A stretch of DNA of 64,000 nt, taken from Pseudomonas flexibilis (GTDB taxonomy: Bacteria > Pseudomonadota > Gammaproteobacteria > Pseudomonadales > Pseudomonadaceae). A program made the position numbers and the translations under genes. Positions 41,872 through 52,164 of this stretch are shown one piece after another; within the stretch, counting starts at the first letter, position 1; each line of letters opens with the position of its first letter. The notes beneath the pieces were generated by a model. The model searched no databases. It was not told where the DNA came from and worked only from the letters and a program-made list of their open reading frames with translations. Where the stretch lies: the NCBI RefSeq assembly GCF_000802425.1, contig NZ_JRUD01000002.1:362889-426888 (forward strand). Direction: 5' to 3'.

Positions 41872-42258
41872 ATGGCTTACAGTGACAAGGTCATCGACCA
41901 CTACGAAAACCCGCGCAACGTCGGCAAGTTCGACGCCGAGGATCCCGATGTCGGCACCGGCATGGTCGGCGCGCCGGCGTGTGGCGACGTGATGCGCCTG
42001 CAGATCAAGGTCAACGAGGCGGGCGTCATCGAAGACGCCAAGTTCAAGACCTATGGCTGTGGCTCGGCCATCGCCTCCAGCTCCCTGGCCACCGAATGGA
42101 TGAAGGGCAAGACCCTGGACGAGGCCGAAGCGCTGAAGAACACCATGATCGCCGAAGAGCTGGCATTGCCGCCGGTGAAGATCCACTGCTCGGTGCTCGC
42201 CGAGGACGCCATCAAGGCGGCCGTGCGCGACTACAAGCACAAGAAGGGTCTGCTCTGA
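41872..42258 (+). CDS. iscU: Fe-S cluster scaffold protein IscU
   Basis: 128 residues. The three cluster cysteines are in [17 protein letters not shown] and [12 protein letters not shown], and the HscA recognition motif LPPVK is just before the last. It builds [2Fe-2S] clusters using sulfur from IscS and hands them on with HscBA. It lies 36 nt after iscS and 10 nt before iscA. Confidence 0.98.
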   Translation: MAYSDKVIDHYENPRNVGKFDAEDPDVGTGMVGAPACGDVMRLQIKVNEAGVIEDAKFKTYGCGSAIASSSLATEWMKGKTLDEAEALKNTMIAEELALPPVKIHCSVLAEDAIKAAVRDYKHKKGLL

Positions 42259-42268
42259 GGAGGTTGCC

Positions 42269-42592
42269 ATGGCGATCAGCATGACTGAAGCGGCGGCCCG
42301 CCACGTGCAGCGTTCCCTGGATGGGCGCGGCAAGGGCGTGGGCATCCGCCTGGGGGTGCGTACCACCGGTTGTTCCGGCCTGGCGTACGTGCTGGAGTTC
42401 GTCGACGAACTGAAGCCCGAGGATCAGGTGTTCGAGAGCCATGGCGTGCGCGTCATCATCGACCCGAAGAGCCTGGTCTACCTGGATGGCACCGAGCTGG
42501 ACTTCACCAAGGAAGGCCTGAACGAAGGCTTCAAGTTCAACAACCCCAACGTGCGTGGCGAATGCGGCTGCGGCGAAAGCTTCAGTGTCTGA
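42269..42592 (+). CDS. iscA: Fe-S cluster assembly protein IscA
   Basis: 107 residues, A-type carrier. The three conserved cysteines are in TTGCSGLAY and the C-terminal GECGCGESF. It delivers clusters (mainly [4Fe-4S]) to target proteins. AGGAGG lies 7 nt before the ATG. Confidence 0.97.
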   Translation: MAISMTEAAARHVQRSLDGRGKGVGIRLGVRTTGCSGLAYVLEFVDELKPEDQVFESHGVRVIIDPKSLVYLDGTELDFTKEGLNEGFKFNNPNVRGECGCGESFSV

Positions 42593-42599
42593 GGTGAGC

Positions 42600-43121
42600 A
42601 TGGGTACGCCCTGCCACTTCGCCCTGTTCGAGCTGCAGCCGGACTTTCGCATCGACCAGCAGGAGCTGGCCGCGCGCTATCGGGAACTGGCCCGCGCGGT
42701 CCATCCCGACCGTTTCGCCGATGCCGGCGAGCGCGAGCAGCGCCAGGCGCTTGAGCGTTCCGCGGCGCTGAACGAGGCGTACCAGGTGCTGCGCAGTGCG
42801 CCGCGCCGGGCGCGTTACCTGCTGGCGCTGGACGGGCATGAGCTGCCGCTGGAAGCCACTGTGCAGGACCCCCAGTTCCTGTTGCAGCAGATGCACTGGC
42901 GTGAAGAGCTGGAAGACCTGAGCGACAGCCTGGACCTGGCCGGTGTGGCCACCTTCAAGCAGCGCCTGAAGCAGGCACAGCAGCAACTGGAAAACCAGTT
43001 CGCCGCCTGCTGGAACGACAATGCGCAGCGCGAGCAGGCCGAGCGCCTGGTACGCCGCATGCAGTTCCTCGACAAGCTCTCCCATGAGGTGCGCGAGCTG
43101 GTAGAGCGCCTCGACGATTAA
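42600..43121 (+). CDS. hscB: Co-chaperone HscB
   Basis: 173 residues. An N-terminal J domain with the HPD motif (AVHPDRFAD) and a C-terminal three-helix IscU-binding domain. It brings IscU to HscA and stimulates its ATPase. The ATG at 42600 lies 7 nt after the iscA stop; a GTG at 42594 is a possible alternative. Confidence 0.96.
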   Translation: MGTPCHFALFELQPDFRIDQQELAARYRELARAVHPDRFADAGEREQRQALERSAALNEAYQVLRSAPRRARYLLALDGHELPLEATVQDPQFLLQQMHWREELEDLSDSLDLAGVATFKQRLKQAQQQLENQFAACWNDNAQREQAERLVRRMQFLDKLSHEVRELVERLDD

Positions 43122-43162
43122 CCCGGCCGCGCACTGGCGCGGTCCTCGATACGCAGGCAAGC

Positions 43163-45025
43163 ATGGTTTTACTGCAGATCGCCGAACCCGGACAAACCCC
43201 GCAACCGCATCAGCGCCGCCTGGCGGTGGGCATTGATCTGGGCACTACCAATTCCCTCGTGGCCAGCGTACGCAGCGGTCGCGCCGAACCCTTGCCGGAC
43301 GCCGAAGGCCGGCTTTTGCTGCCCTCGGCGGTGCGTTACCACGCCGATCGCGTCGAGGTGGGCCATGACGCCCGCGCCGCGGCGGCCAGCGATCCGTTCA
43401 ACACCGTGATGTCGGTCAAGCGCCTCATGGGACGCGGTATCGAGGACGTCAAGCAGCTGGGCGAGCAGTTGCCCTACCGTTTTTCCGAGGGCGAGTCGCA
43501 CATGCCGTTCATCGAGACCGTCCAGGGGCCGAAAAGCCCGGTGGAAGTCTCGGCGGATATCCTGCGCGTGCTGCGCCAGCGCGGTGAGGAATCCCTGGGT
43601 GGCGAGCTGGTGGGTGCGGTGATCACCGTGCCGGCCTATTTCGACGACGCCCAGCGGCAGGCGACCAAGGACGCCGCGCGGCTGGCCGGACTCACCGTGC
43701 TGCGCCTGCTCAACGAGCCCACTGCGGCAGCCGTGGCCTATGGTCTGGATCAGCAGGCGGAAGGTGTCGTCGCAATCTACGACCTGGGCGGCGGTACCTT
43801 CGACATTTCCATCCTGCGCCTGTCGCGCGGCGTCTTCGAAGTGCTGGCCACCGGCGGCGACAGCGCGCTGGGCGGCGACGACTTCGACCATGCCATTGCC
43901 GGCTGGATCATCGAGCAGGCCGGCCTGTCCAGCGACCTGGACCCGGGCGCCCAGCGCCGCCTGTTGCGTGTGGCCTGCGCCGCCAAGGAAGCCTTGAGCG
44001 CCAAGGATAGCGTCGCGCTGGAACACGAAGGGTGGCGCGGCGAGCTGAGCCGCGACACCTTCAACGCGCTGATCGACCCATTGCTGGCGCGCAGCCTGAA
44101 GGCTTGCCGGCGCGCGGTGCGCGATGCCGAGCTGGACATCGAGGACGTCACCGCCGTGGTCATGGTCGGCGGGTCTACCCGCGTGCCGCGCGTGCGCGAG
44201 GCGGTTGGCGAGCTGTTCGGCCGCCAGCCGCTGACCGATATCGATCCCGACCAGGTGGTGGCCGTGGGTGCCGCCATCCAGGCTGATGTGCTGGCTGGCA
44301 ACAAGCGTGGCGGCGATGAGCTGCTGCTGCTGGACGTGATTCCGCTGTCGCTCGGCCTGGAAACCATGGGTGGGCTGATGGAGAAGGTGATTCCGCGCAA
44401 CACCACCATCCCGGTGGCGCGTGCCCAGGAGTTCACTACGTACAAGGATGGCCAGACGGCCATGATGATCCATGTGCTGCAGGGCGAGCGCGAGCTGGTG
44501 CGCGACGGCCGCTCGCTGGCGCGCTTCGAGCTGCGTGGCATTCCGCCCATGGTGGCCGGCGCGGCAAAGATCCGCGTGACCTTCCAGGTGGATGCCGACG
44601 GTCTGCTGAGCGTGTCCGCCCGTGAGCTGAGCTCCGGGGTCGAGGCGAGCATCCAGGTCAAGCCGTCCTACGGGCTGACCGATGGCGAGATTGCCCGCAT
44701 GCTCAAGGACTCCTTCGAACACGCCGGCGACGACATGGTGGCCCGTGCGCTGCGCGAGGCCCAGGTCGATGCGCGGCGCCTGATCGAGGCCGTGCAGGCC
44801 GCCCTGCAGGCCGATGGCGAGCGCCTGCTGGATGCCGACGAACGCCTGGTCATCGACGCCGAGATGGAGCGCCTGCAAGGGTTGCTGGACAGCAGCGACC
44901 TGGCCGCCATCGAACAGCAGACCAAACGCCTGACCCAGATCACCGACGCCTTTGCCGCGCGCCGCATGGATGCCTCCGTGAAGGCGGCCCTGGCCGGGCG
45001 CAGCCTGACCGATATCGAGGAATAA
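43163..45025 (+). CDS. hscA: Fe-S assembly Hsp70 chaperone HscA
   Basis: 620 residues. Actin-fold ATPase motifs: [44 protein letters not shown] and [11 protein letters not shown] substrate-binding domain and helical lid follow. It uses ATP to remodel IscU so that its cluster is released. fdx starts 4 nt downstream. Confidence 0.97.
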   Translation: MVLLQIAEPGQTPQPHQRRLAVGIDLGTTNSLVASVRSGRAEPLPDAEGRLLLPSAVRYHADRVEVGHDARAAAASDPFNTVMSVKRLMGRGIEDVKQLGEQLPYRFSEGESHMPFIETVQGPKSPVEVSADILRVLRQRGEESLGGELVGAVITVPAYFDDAQRQATKDAARLAGLTVLRLLNEPTAAAVAYGLDQQAEGVVAIYDLGGGTFDISILRLSRGVFEVLATGGDSALGGDDFDHAIAGWIIEQAGLSSDLDPGAQRRLLRVACAAKEALSAKDSVALEHEGWRGELSRDTFNALIDPLLARSLKACRRAVRDAELDIEDVTAVVMVGGSTRVPRVREAVGELFGRQPLTDIDPDQVVAVGAAIQADVLAGNKRGGDELLLLDVIPLSLGLETMGGLMEKVIPRNTTIPVARAQEFTTYKDGQTAMMIHVLQGERELVRDGRSLARFELRGIPPMVAGAAKIRVTFQVDADGLLSVSARELSSGVEASIQVKPSYGLTDGEIARMLKDSFEHAGDDMVARALREAQVDARRLIEAVQAALQADGERLLDADERLVIDAEMERLQGLLDSSDLAAIEQQTKRLTQITDAFAARRMDASVKAALAGRSLTDIEE

Positions 45026-45029
45026 CCGC

Positions 45030-45368
45030 ATGCCGCAGATCATTTTCCTGCCCCACGCAGAACATTGCCCCGAGGGCGCCGTGATCGAGGCCAGTCCAGG
45101 CGAAACCGTGCTGGACGCGGCGCTGCGCAACGGCATCGAGATCGAGCACGCCTGCGAGAAATCCTGTGCCTGCACCACCTGTCACGTGGTCATCCGCGAG
45201 GGCTTCAACTCGCTTGAAGCCTCCGACGAGCTGGAGGACGACATGCTCGACAAGGCCTGGGGTCTGGAGCCGACCTCGCGCCTGTCCTGCCAGGCCGTGG
45301 TGGACAACCAGGACCTGGTGGTCGAGATTCCCAAGTACACCATCAACCAGGTTTCGGAAGGACACTGA
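45030..45368 (+). CDS. fdx: ISC-type [2Fe-2S] ferredoxin
   Basis: 112 residues. Cluster ligands in CEKSCACTTCHVVI plus the later cysteine in RLSCQAVV. It supplies electrons for cluster assembly. It lies between hscA and iscX in the canonical order. Confidence 0.97.
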   Translation: MPQIIFLPHAEHCPEGAVIEASPGETVLDAALRNGIEIEHACEKSCACTTCHVVIREGFNSLEASDELEDDMLDKAWGLEPTSRLSCQAVVDNQDLVVEIPKYTINQVSEGH

Positions 45369-45371
45369 GCC

Positions 45372-45572
45372 ATGAGTCTGAAATGGGTGGATGTGCTGGA
45401 GATCGCCATTCAACTGGCCGAAACCAGGCCGGATGTGGACCCGCGTTACGTGAACTTCGTCGACCTGCATCGCTGGGTGACCGAGCTGCCCGAGTTCGAC
45501 GACGAGCCGGGGCGTGCCGGCGAAAAGGTGCTGGAAGCCATCCAGGCCGCCTGGATCGAAGAGCGCGACTGA
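45372..45572 (+). CDS. iscX: Fe-S assembly protein IscX
   Basis: 66 residues, acidic, with the conserved WVDVLEIAIQL start and the C-terminal DEPGRAGEKVLEAIQAAWIEE. It binds IscS and iron and tunes the assembly rate. Last gene of the isc operon, 3 nt after fdx; a REP pair follows. Confidence 0.95.
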   Translation: MSLKWVDVLEIAIQLAETRPDVDPRYVNFVDLHRWVTELPEFDDEPGRAGEKVLEAIQAAWIEERD

Positions 45573-45589
45573 TCGAGCCGGTTTCCGCC

Positions 45590-45675
45590 GTGGGAGCGGG
45601 CTTGTCCGCGAGCTTTTCCGGACAGACTGCACCCTGGCCGGCCATCTGAACGCTCGCGAATGAATGCGCTCCCAC
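45590..45675. repeat. REP element pair after iscX
   Basis: GTGGGAGCGGGCTTGTCCGCGAGC and the inverted CGCTCGCGAATGAATGCGCTCCCAC. It fills the iscX-ndk gap and likely marks the isc operon 3' end. Confidence 0.75.
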
Positions 45676-45722
45676 AGGCAGGTGCCTCCGCACCGCGTAT
45701 AGCCTGCGACTGCCTTCATCCG

Positions 45723-45728
45723 TATAAT
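45723..45728 (+). promoter_or_regulatory. Candidate -10 box of ndk
   Basis: Perfect TATAAT in the context CGTATAATCGTGCGCC, 52 nt before the ndk ATG. The -35 region is not recognisable. Confidence 0.45.
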
Positions 45729-45780
45729 CGTGCGCCTTCATTTTTCCGCTTCATCCAACCCCGCCTTCTGGAGTGATCCC

Positions 45781-46212
45781 ATGGCCGTTCAACGTACCTT
45801 CTCCATCATCAAGCCGGATGCCGTCGCCAAGAACGTCATCGGTGAAATCACCACCCGTTTCGAAAAGGCCGGCCTGCGCGTCGTCGCCTCCAAGATGGTG
45901 CAGCTGTCCGAGCGCGAAGCCGCCGGCTTCTACGCCGAGCACAAGGAGCGCGGCTTCTTCAAGGATCTGGTTGCCTTCATGACCTCCGGTCCGGTCATCG
46001 TTCAGGTGCTGGAAGGCGAAAACGCCGTTGCCAAGAACCGCGAGCTGATGGGCGCCACCAACCCGAAGGAAGCTGCTGCCGGCACCATCCGTGCTGACTT
46101 CGCCGTTTCCATCGACGAGAACGCCGTGCACGGTTCCGACTCGGAAGCCTCCGCTGCCCGCGAAATCGCGTACTTCTTCTCCACCACCGAGCTGTGCGAC
46201 CGCATTCGCTAA
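45781..46212 (+). CDS. ndk: Nucleoside diphosphate kinase
   Basis: 143 residues. The phosphorylated histidine is H117 in NAVHGSDS. It balances NTP and dNTP pools. It starts at the conserved [18 protein letters not shown] and lies 24 nt before rlmN, at the head of a long housekeeping run that goes to der. Confidence 0.97.
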   Translation: MAVQRTFSIIKPDAVAKNVIGEITTRFEKAGLRVVASKMVQLSEREAAGFYAEHKERGFFKDLVAFMTSGPVIVQVLEGENAVAKNRELMGATNPKEAAAGTIRADFAVSIDENAVHGSDSEASAAREIAYFFSTTELCDRIR

Positions 46213-46236
46213 GCGAGCGGGTAGATAGGTGAATCC

Positions 46237-47355
46237 ATGACTGCTCAAACCGGCCTCGTGAACCTGCTGGGCCTGACCCAGCCGCAACTGGAACAGTTCT
46301 TCGAGTCCATCGGCGAGAAGCGCTTCCGGGCCGGCCAGGTCATGAAGTGGATTCACCACTTTGGCGTCGATGACTTCGACGCCATGACCAATCTCGGCAA
46401 GGCCCTGCGCGAAAAGCTCAGGGCCTGTGCCGAGATTCGCGGTCCCGAGATCGTCAGCCAGGACATTTCCAGCGACGGCACCCGCAAGTGGGTAGTGCGC
46501 GTGGCGTCCGGCAGCTGCGTCGAGACCGTATACATCCCGGCGAACGGGCGCGGCACCCTGTGTGTGTCCTCCCAGGCCGGCTGCGCGCTGGATTGCAGCT
46601 TCTGTTCCACCGGCAAGCAAGGATTCAACAGCGACCTGACCGCCGCCGAGATCATCGGCCAGGTGTGGATCGCCAACAAGTCGTTCGGCACCGTGCCGGC
46701 GAAGATCGACCGCGCCATCACCAACGTGGTGATGATGGGCATGGGCGAGCCGCTGCTGAACTTCGACAATGTGGTCGCCGCCATGAGCATCATGATGGAC
46801 GACCTCGGCTACGGCATTTCCAAGCGCAAGGTGACGCTGTCCACCTCCGGCGTGGCGCCGATGATCGACAAGCTGGGTGAAGTGACGGACGTGGCCCTGG
46901 CCCTGTCGCTGCACGCGCCCAACGACGAACTGCGCAACCAGTTGGTGCCGATCAACAAGAAGTACCCGCTGGATGTGGTGCTGGCCGCCTGCCGACGCTA
47001 CATCGACAAGCTGGGCGAGAAGCGCTACCTGACGGTCGAATACACCCTGCTGCAGGGTGTCAACGATCAGCCCGAACACGCCGAGCAGATGATCGCGCTG
47101 CTTGCCGACATGCCTTGCAAGATCAACCTGATTCCCTTCAATCCCTTCCCGCATTCCGGTTATGAGCGGCCGAGCAACAACGCCATCCGCCGTTTCCAGG
47201 ATCTTCTCCAGCAGGCCGGCTACAACGTCACCGTGCGCACCACTCGGGGCGACGACATCGACGCTGCGTGCGGCCAGCTGGTGGGGCAGGTCCAGGACCG
47301 TACCCGACGCAGCGAACGCTACATTGCCGTGCGCCAGCTGAATGCCGAAGGGTGA
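46237..47355 (+). CDS. rlmN: Dual-specificity 23S rRNA/tRNA adenine-C2 methyltransferase RlmN
   Basis: 372 residues. A radical SAM enzyme with the [15 protein letters not shown] cluster motif and the two methyl-carrier cysteines expected in GSCVETV-type and late-domain positions (a cysteine is seen in DAACGQ near the C-terminus). It methylates A2503 of 23S rRNA and A37 of some tRNAs. Overlap with pilF is absent; a 44-nt gap follows. Confidence 0.96.
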   Translation: MTAQTGLVNLLGLTQPQLEQFFESIGEKRFRAGQVMKWIHHFGVDDFDAMTNLGKALREKLRACAEIRGPEIVSQDISSDGTRKWVVRVASGSCVETVYIPANGRGTLCVSSQAGCALDCSFCSTGKQGFNSDLTAAEIIGQVWIANKSFGTVPAKIDRAITNVVMMGMGEPLLNFDNVVAAMSIMMDDLGYGISKRKVTLSTSGVAPMIDKLGEVTDVALALSLHAPNDELRNQLVPINKKYPLDVVLAACRRYIDKLGEKRYLTVEYTLLQGVNDQPEHAEQMIALLADMPCKINLIPFNPFPHSGYERPSNNAIRRFQDLLQQAGYNVTVRTTRGDDIDAACGQLVGQVQDRTRRSERYIAVRQLNAEG

Positions 47356-47399
47356 GGCGCCGGCAACCGACCGCCGTATCTGAAGGGAGTTGCCATCGC

Positions 47400-48164
47400 A
47401 TGAGTCTGCGCCTTGCGACCATGATCTGTCTGACTGGCCTGCTGGCCGGCTGCATGTCTCACACCAGCGGCATGAATCCGCTGAGTACCCCCCAGGGCCG
47501 CGAGCAGGCTCGCGACGCCTATATCCAGCTGGGCATCGGCTACCTGCAGAAGGGCGCCAGCGAGCGCGCCAAGGAACCGTTGAGCAAGGCGCTGGAGATC
47601 GACCCGAACCACGCCGATGCCCATGCCGCCCTGGCCCTGGTGTTCCAGACCCAGATGGAACCGGCGCTGGCCGACCAGCACTACCGCAAGGCCTTGGCCG
47701 TGCGTCTGAAGGATGCCCGCATCCTCAACAACTACGGCACCTTTCTGTACGAGCAGAAGCGCTACGAGCAGGCCTATGAGCGTTATCGCCAGGCCAGCGA
47801 GGACACGCTCTATGGAGAGCGTTCGCGCGTATTCGAGAACCTGGGGCTGACCGCCCAGGCGCTCAAGCGCGACGACCAGGCCGCCGAGCACTTCCAGCGC
47901 GCCCTGCGCCTGAATGCCAATCGCCCGCAGGCCTTGCTCTCGATGGCCGAGTTGTCCTACAACCGCAAGGACTATGTGGCCGCGCGTAACTATTACGAGC
48001 GTTTCACTGGCCTCTCGGAGCAGAATGCCCGTAGTCTGCTGCTCGGCATTCGCCTGGCCAGGGTGTTCGGCAACGCCGGCCAGGCCGCCAGCTACGGCCT
48101 GCAACTCAAACGCCTGTACCCCGCATCGCGGGAATATCAGCTCTACCTGTCGGAGTACAAATGA
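47400..48164 (+). CDS. pilF: Type IV pilus biogenesis lipoprotein PilF/PilW
   Basis: 254 residues. Lipoprotein signal MSLRLATMICLTGLLAGCM with lipobox LAGC, followed by about six tetratricopeptide repeats (YIQLGIGYLQKGASERAKEPL and later units). It is the outer-membrane pilotin for PilQ secretin assembly. Its start at 47400 places the lipobox correctly. The stop overlaps the next ATG (ATGA). Operon order rlmN-pilF-rodZ-ispG is conserved in Pseudomonas. Confidence 0.94.
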   Translation: MSLRLATMICLTGLLAGCMSHTSGMNPLSTPQGREQARDAYIQLGIGYLQKGASERAKEPLSKALEIDPNHADAHAALALVFQTQMEPALADQHYRKALAVRLKDARILNNYGTFLYEQKRYEQAYERYRQASEDTLYGERSRVFENLGLTAQALKRDDQAAEHFQRALRLNANRPQALLSMAELSYNRKDYVAARNYYERFTGLSEQNARSLLLGIRLARVFGNAGQAASYGLQLKRLYPASREYQLYLSEYK

Positions 48165-49072
48165 ACACGTCGAACAGCGAATCCGCGATGACGACTCCGG
48201 TCAACCCGGGCGAACGCCTGCGCCAGTCCCGGGAAGCCCGGCACTGGTCGAGGGCCGAAGTGGCCCTGCAGTTGCACCTCTCCGAGGATGCCGTGCGTTA
48301 CATCGAGGACGGCCTGTTCGACAAGCTGCCCGGTGCCACCTTCGCGCGTGGCTATATCCGTTCCTATGCGAAGTTGCTGGGCCTGGATGCCACCGAACTG
48401 GCCCACGAGTTCGATCAGTTCACCGGCACCCAGCCGGCGGCCAGTACGCCGCAGGGGTTGAGCAAGGTGCAGGAGCCGGCGCGTCTGTCGCACAACGTGC
48501 TGCGCGGCGGCCTGTTCGCGCTGTCGCTGGTAGCGGTCGGCATCGGCGTGCTCTGGTGGCAGGAACGCTACGGCGAGCCGCCGGCGCGCACGACCGCGCC
48601 GATCGAACGCGTCGAGGTGGACACCGCCGACGGGTCCACCGAGGTGCTGACTCTGGATGAACCCGAGGATCAGGCCGTACAGGCGGCCCAGGTGCCGATC
48701 GATCTGCTGGAGCCACCGCCCGCCCTGCCGGAGGGTGAGGGTGTCACTGCTGCTGGCGAGACGCCCATGGTCGCGCAACCCACTCCCAGCGAGCCCGCCG
48801 AAGCCGCAGTGGCTGCTCCCGTGCCGGCCGCTGGTGAAGGTCGCCTGCAGATCAGCTTCATCGAAGATTGCTGGGTGCAGGTCACCGATGCCAACGGCAA
48901 GGTGCATGTCGCGCAGCTGAAGAAGAAGGGCGAAAGCCTGGACCTGAGCGCCCCGGCACCCATGCAGGTGCGCCTGGGCTTCGTGCAGGGCGCGCAGATC
49001 ACCTACAACGGGGAGCCTGTCGACCTCAGCGGTCGCCGTTCCCAGACCGCCAACCTGCGCCTGGGCGAATAG
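48161..49072 (+). CDS. rodZ: RodZ-like helix-turn-helix membrane protein (DUF4115)
   Basis: 303 residues. A cytosolic HTH ([21 protein letters not shown]), one membrane helix near residues 113-130 ([18 protein letters not shown]), a Pro/Glu/Ala-rich linker and a C-terminal DUF4115 beta domain ([19 protein letters not shown]). This is the RodZ layout, a bacterial cytoskeleton protein that links MreB to wall synthesis. It overlaps the pilF stop by 4 nt. Confidence 0.88.
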   Translation: MNTSNSESAMTTPVNPGERLRQSREARHWSRAEVALQLHLSEDAVRYIEDGLFDKLPGATFARGYIRSYAKLLGLDATELAHEFDQFTGTQPAASTPQGLSKVQEPARLSHNVLRGGLFALSLVAVGIGVLWWQERYGEPPARTTAPIERVEVDTADGSTEVLTLDEPEDQAVQAAQVPIDLLEPPPALPEGEGVTAAGETPMVAQPTPSEPAEAAVAAPVPAAGEGRLQISFIEDCWVQVTDANGKVHVAQLKKKGESLDLSAPAPMQVRLGFVQGAQITYNGEPVDLSGRRSQTANLRLGE

Positions 49073-49083
49073 AGCCGAGCACC

Positions 49084-50193
49084 ATGCATAGCGAATCCCC
49101 CATCAAACGCCGAGTGTCCCGCAAGATCTGGGTCGGCTCGGTCCCGGTCGGCGGCGATGCACCCATCGCGGTGCAGAGCATGACCAACACCGACACCCAC
49201 GACGTGGCCGCCACCGTGGCGCAGATCCAGCGCCTGGAAGCTGCCGGCGCCGACATCGTGCGCGTCTCGGTGCCGGACATGGACGCCGCCGAGGCCTTCG
49301 GGCGCATCAAGCAGCAGGTCAAGGTGCCGCTGGTGGCCGACATCCACTTCGACTACCAGATCGCCCTGCGGGTGGCTGAGCTGGGCGTCGACTGCCTGCG
49401 CATCAACCCGGGCAACATCGGTCGCGAAGACCGCGTACGCGCCGTGGTGGATGCCGCCCGCGACAAGGGCATCCCGATCCGCATCGGCGTCAACGCCGGC
49501 TCGCTGGAGAAGGACCTGCAGAAGAAATACGGCGAGCCGACCCCGCAAGCACTGCTGGAATCCGCGTTGCGCCATGTGGAGCACCTGGACCGCCTGGACT
49601 TCCAGGACTTCAAGGTCAGTGTCAAGGCCTCCGATGTGTTCATGGCCGTGGAGGCCTACCGCCTGCTCGCCAGGCAGATCACCCAACCGCTGCACCTGGG
49701 CATCACCGAGGCCGGTGGCCTGCGCTCCGGTACCGTGAAGTCCGCAGTCGGTCTGGGCATGCTGCTGGCCGAAGGCATCGGCGACACCATCCGCATCTCC
49801 CTGGCCGCCGATCCGGTGGAGGAGATCAAGGTCGGCTTCGACATCCTCAAGTCCCTGCGCCTGCGCTCGCGTGGCATCAACTTCATCGCCTGCCCGAGCT
49901 GCTCGCGGCAGAACTTCGATGTGGTGAAGACCATGAACGAGCTGGAGCAGCGCGTCGAGGACCTGCTGGTGCCGCTGGACGTGGCGGTGATCGGCTGCGT
50001 GGTGAACGGGCCTGGCGAAGCCAAGGAGGCCCACATCGGCCTCACCGGTGGCACGCCCAATCTGGTCTACATCGACGGCAAGCCGGCGCAGAAACTGACC
50101 AATGACAATCTGGTGGACGAGCTGGAACAGCTCATCCGTCGCAAGGCCGCCGAAAAGCAGGCGGCCGACGCCGCCGTGATCGCGCGCAGCTGA
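49084..50193 (+). CDS. ispG: 4-hydroxy-3-methylbut-2-enyl diphosphate synthase (flavodoxin)
   Basis: 369 residues. A [4Fe-4S] enzyme of the MEP isoprenoid pathway. A TIM-barrel N-terminal half with [11 protein letters not shown]; the cluster cysteines in [11 protein letters not shown] and [14 protein letters not shown], the latter with the conserved Glu. The ATG at 49084 lies 11 nt after the rodZ stop. Its cluster is supplied by the Isc genes found in the same window. Confidence 0.97.
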   Translation: MHSESPIKRRVSRKIWVGSVPVGGDAPIAVQSMTNTDTHDVAATVAQIQRLEAAGADIVRVSVPDMDAAEAFGRIKQQVKVPLVADIHFDYQIALRVAELGVDCLRINPGNIGREDRVRAVVDAARDKGIPIRIGVNAGSLEKDLQKKYGEPTPQALLESALRHVEHLDRLDFQDFKVSVKASDVFMAVEAYRLLARQITQPLHLGITEAGGLRSGTVKSAVGLGMLLAEGIGDTIRISLAADPVEEIKVGFDILKSLRLRSRGINFIACPSCSRQNFDVVKTMNELEQRVEDLLVPLDVAVIGCVVNGPGEAKEAHIGLTGGTPNLVYIDGKPAQKLTNDNLVDELEQLIRRKAAEKQAADAAVIARS

Positions 50194-50211
50194 AGTAGTT
50201 AAGGAATTTTC

Positions 50212-51504
50212 GTGAGCAAGACCCTGCAAGCCATCCGTGGCATGAACGACATCCTGCCGGCGCAAACCCCGGCGTGGCGCTACCTGGAAGGCACCTTCGC
50301 CGAGCTGCTGGACAGCTACGGCTACAGCGAGATCCGCCTGCCCATCGTCGAGTACACCGAGCTGTTCGCCCGCGGCATCGGCGAAGGCACCGACGTGGTG
50401 GACAAGGAGATGTACACCTTCCTGGACCGCAACGAGGAATCCCTCACCCTGCGTCCGGAAGGCACCGCCGGCTGCGTGCGCGCCGTGCTCGAGCATGGCC
50501 TGTCCGGCGGCGGCCAGGTGCAGAAGCTCTGGTACATGGGGCCGATGTTCCGCTACGAGAAGCCGCAGAAGGGACGCTACCGCCAGTTCCACCAGATCGG
50601 CGTGGAAGTGTTCAATCAGCCGGGTCCGGACATCGACGCCGAGCTGATCATCCTCACTGCCCGCCTGTGGAAGCAGCTGGGCATGGCCGATGCCGTGACC
50701 CTGCAGCTCAACAGCCTGGGTTCCAGCGAAGACCGCGCCCGCTACCGCGACGCGCTGGTCGAGTACCTCAAGGCGCGCTTCGAGCAGCTCGACGAGGACA
50801 GCCAGCGTCGCCTGACCACCAACCCGCTGCGCATCCTCGACAGCAAGAACGCCCAGACTCAGGCCCTGCTGGCCGATGCGCCGACCCTGGCGGACTACCT
50901 GGATGACGAGTCGCGCGCGCACTTTGAAGGTCTGAAGGCGCGCCTGGACGCCGTGGGCATCGCCTACGAGATCAATCCCAAGCTGGTGCGTGGCCTGGAT
51001 TACTACGGCCGCACGGTATTCGAGTGGGTCACCGACAAGCTGGGCGCCCAGGGCACCGTATGCGCCGGTGGCCGTTATGACGGCCTGGTCGCCCAGTTCG
51101 GCGGCAAGCCGACGCCGGGTGTCGGTTTCGCCATGGGCGTGGAGCGCCTGGTCCTGCTGCTGGAAACCCTCGGCCTGGTGCCGGCGGAACTGTCGCGCGC
51201 GCCCCATGCCTATATCTGCGCCTTCGGCGAAGCGGCGGAGCTGGCCGCGCTGCAGCTCTCGGAGCGCTTGCGTGATACCCTGCCGGACCTGCGCGTACTG
51301 GTGAATGCCGGCGCCGGCAGCTTCAAGAGCCAGTTCAAGAAGGCCGACAAGAGCGGCGCGCATTTCGCCCTGATCCTGGGCGAGGACGAACTGGCGCAGC
51401 GCGTGGTGGGCGTCAAGCCGCTGCGCGATGACAGCGAACAACAGAGCATTGGCTGGGATGCACTGGCCGGCCACCTGGCCGCGTCGCTGCAACTGCGCGC
51501 CTGA
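50212..51504 (+). CDS. hisS: Histidyl-tRNA synthetase
   Basis: 430 residues. Class II synthetase with motif 1 near the N-terminus, motif 2 ([23 protein letters not shown]) and the histidine-specific [15 protein letters not shown], motif 3 ([16 protein letters not shown]), and a C-terminal anticodon-binding domain. GTG start, after a GGAATTTTC leader. Coupled closely with ispG upstream. Confidence 0.97.
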   Translation: MSKTLQAIRGMNDILPAQTPAWRYLEGTFAELLDSYGYSEIRLPIVEYTELFARGIGEGTDVVDKEMYTFLDRNEESLTLRPEGTAGCVRAVLEHGLSGGGQVQKLWYMGPMFRYEKPQKGRYRQFHQIGVEVFNQPGPDIDAELIILTARLWKQLGMADAVTLQLNSLGSSEDRARYRDALVEYLKARFEQLDEDSQRRLTTNPLRILDSKNAQTQALLADAPTLADYLDDESRAHFEGLKARLDAVGIAYEINPKLVRGLDYYGRTVFEWVTDKLGAQGTVCAGGRYDGLVAQFGGKPTPGVGFAMGVERLVLLLETLGLVPAELSRAPHAYICAFGEAAELAALQLSERLRDTLPDLRVLVNAGAGSFKSQFKKADKSGAHFALILGEDELAQRVVGVKPLRDDSEQQSIGWDALAGHLAASLQLRA

Positions 51505-51524
51505 GACACATAAGGAGAATCGGT

Positions 51525-52163
51525 GTGAGCATGACCGAAGACGAACAGATCGCCCGTCTGAAGGAGTGGTGGAGCCGCAACGGCATGCCGCTGGTTACTG
51601 GCGGGCTGCTGGCCCTGGCCGTGGTATTTGGCTGGCAGGCCTGGCAGAACCATCAGACCAACAAGGCGCAGGGCGCCTCGGTGGTCTATCAGCAACTGGT
51701 GGAAACCGCGCTCGGCAGTGAAAAGCCTGACACCGCGCGGGTCGCCGAGCTGGCTGCCCAGCTGAAGAACGACTTCGGCGGTACGCACTATGCCCAGTTC
51801 GGCAGTCTGTTCGTCGCCAAGGTGGCGGTCGAGGCCGGTCAGCTGGACGAAGCCGCGGCCGAGCTGCGTACCGTGCTGGACAAACCCGCCAGCGCCGACC
51901 TGGAAGAGCTGGCCCGTCAGCGCCTGGCCCGCGTGCTGAGCGCTCAAGGCAAGGGTGAGGAAGGTCTGGCCCTGCTGGATGGCAAGGTCGATGCCGCCTA
52001 CCTGGCTGGCCGTGAGGAAGTGCGTGGCGACCTGCTGCTGCAACTGGGCCGCAAGCAGGAGGCCTTCGCCGCCTATACCAAGGCCAAGGAAGCGCTGCCG
52101 GTCAACGGTGCCGCCGGTACCCTGCAGATCAAGCTGGACGACCTGGCCAACGGAGACGCCTGA
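51525..52163 (+). CDS. yfgM: YfgM-like ancillary translocon/chaperone protein
   Basis: 212 residues. A short acidic N-terminus, one membrane helix (GMPLVTGGLLALAVVFGWQAW, about residues 21-41) and a periplasmic TPR-like domain. YfgM of E. coli binds SecYEG and PpiD. GTG start at 51525 has AAGGAG at good spacing; ATG at 51531 is an alternative. It lies directly before bamB as usual. Confidence 0.9.
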   Translation: MSMTEDEQIARLKEWWSRNGMPLVTGGLLALAVVFGWQAWQNHQTNKAQGASVVYQQLVETALGSEKPDTARVAELAAQLKNDFGGTHYAQFGSLFVAKVAVEAGQLDEAAAELRTVLDKPASADLEELARQRLARVLSAQGKGEEGLALLDGKVDAAYLAGREEVRGDLLLQLGRKQEAFAAYTKAKEALPVNGAAGTLQIKLDDLANGDA

Positions 52164-52164
52164 C

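Noticed and set aside
49003..51492. Very long open frame (about 829 codons) antisense to ispG and hisS
   Set aside because: It crosses two well-conserved genes and has no domain; long antisense frames are expected at this GC content.
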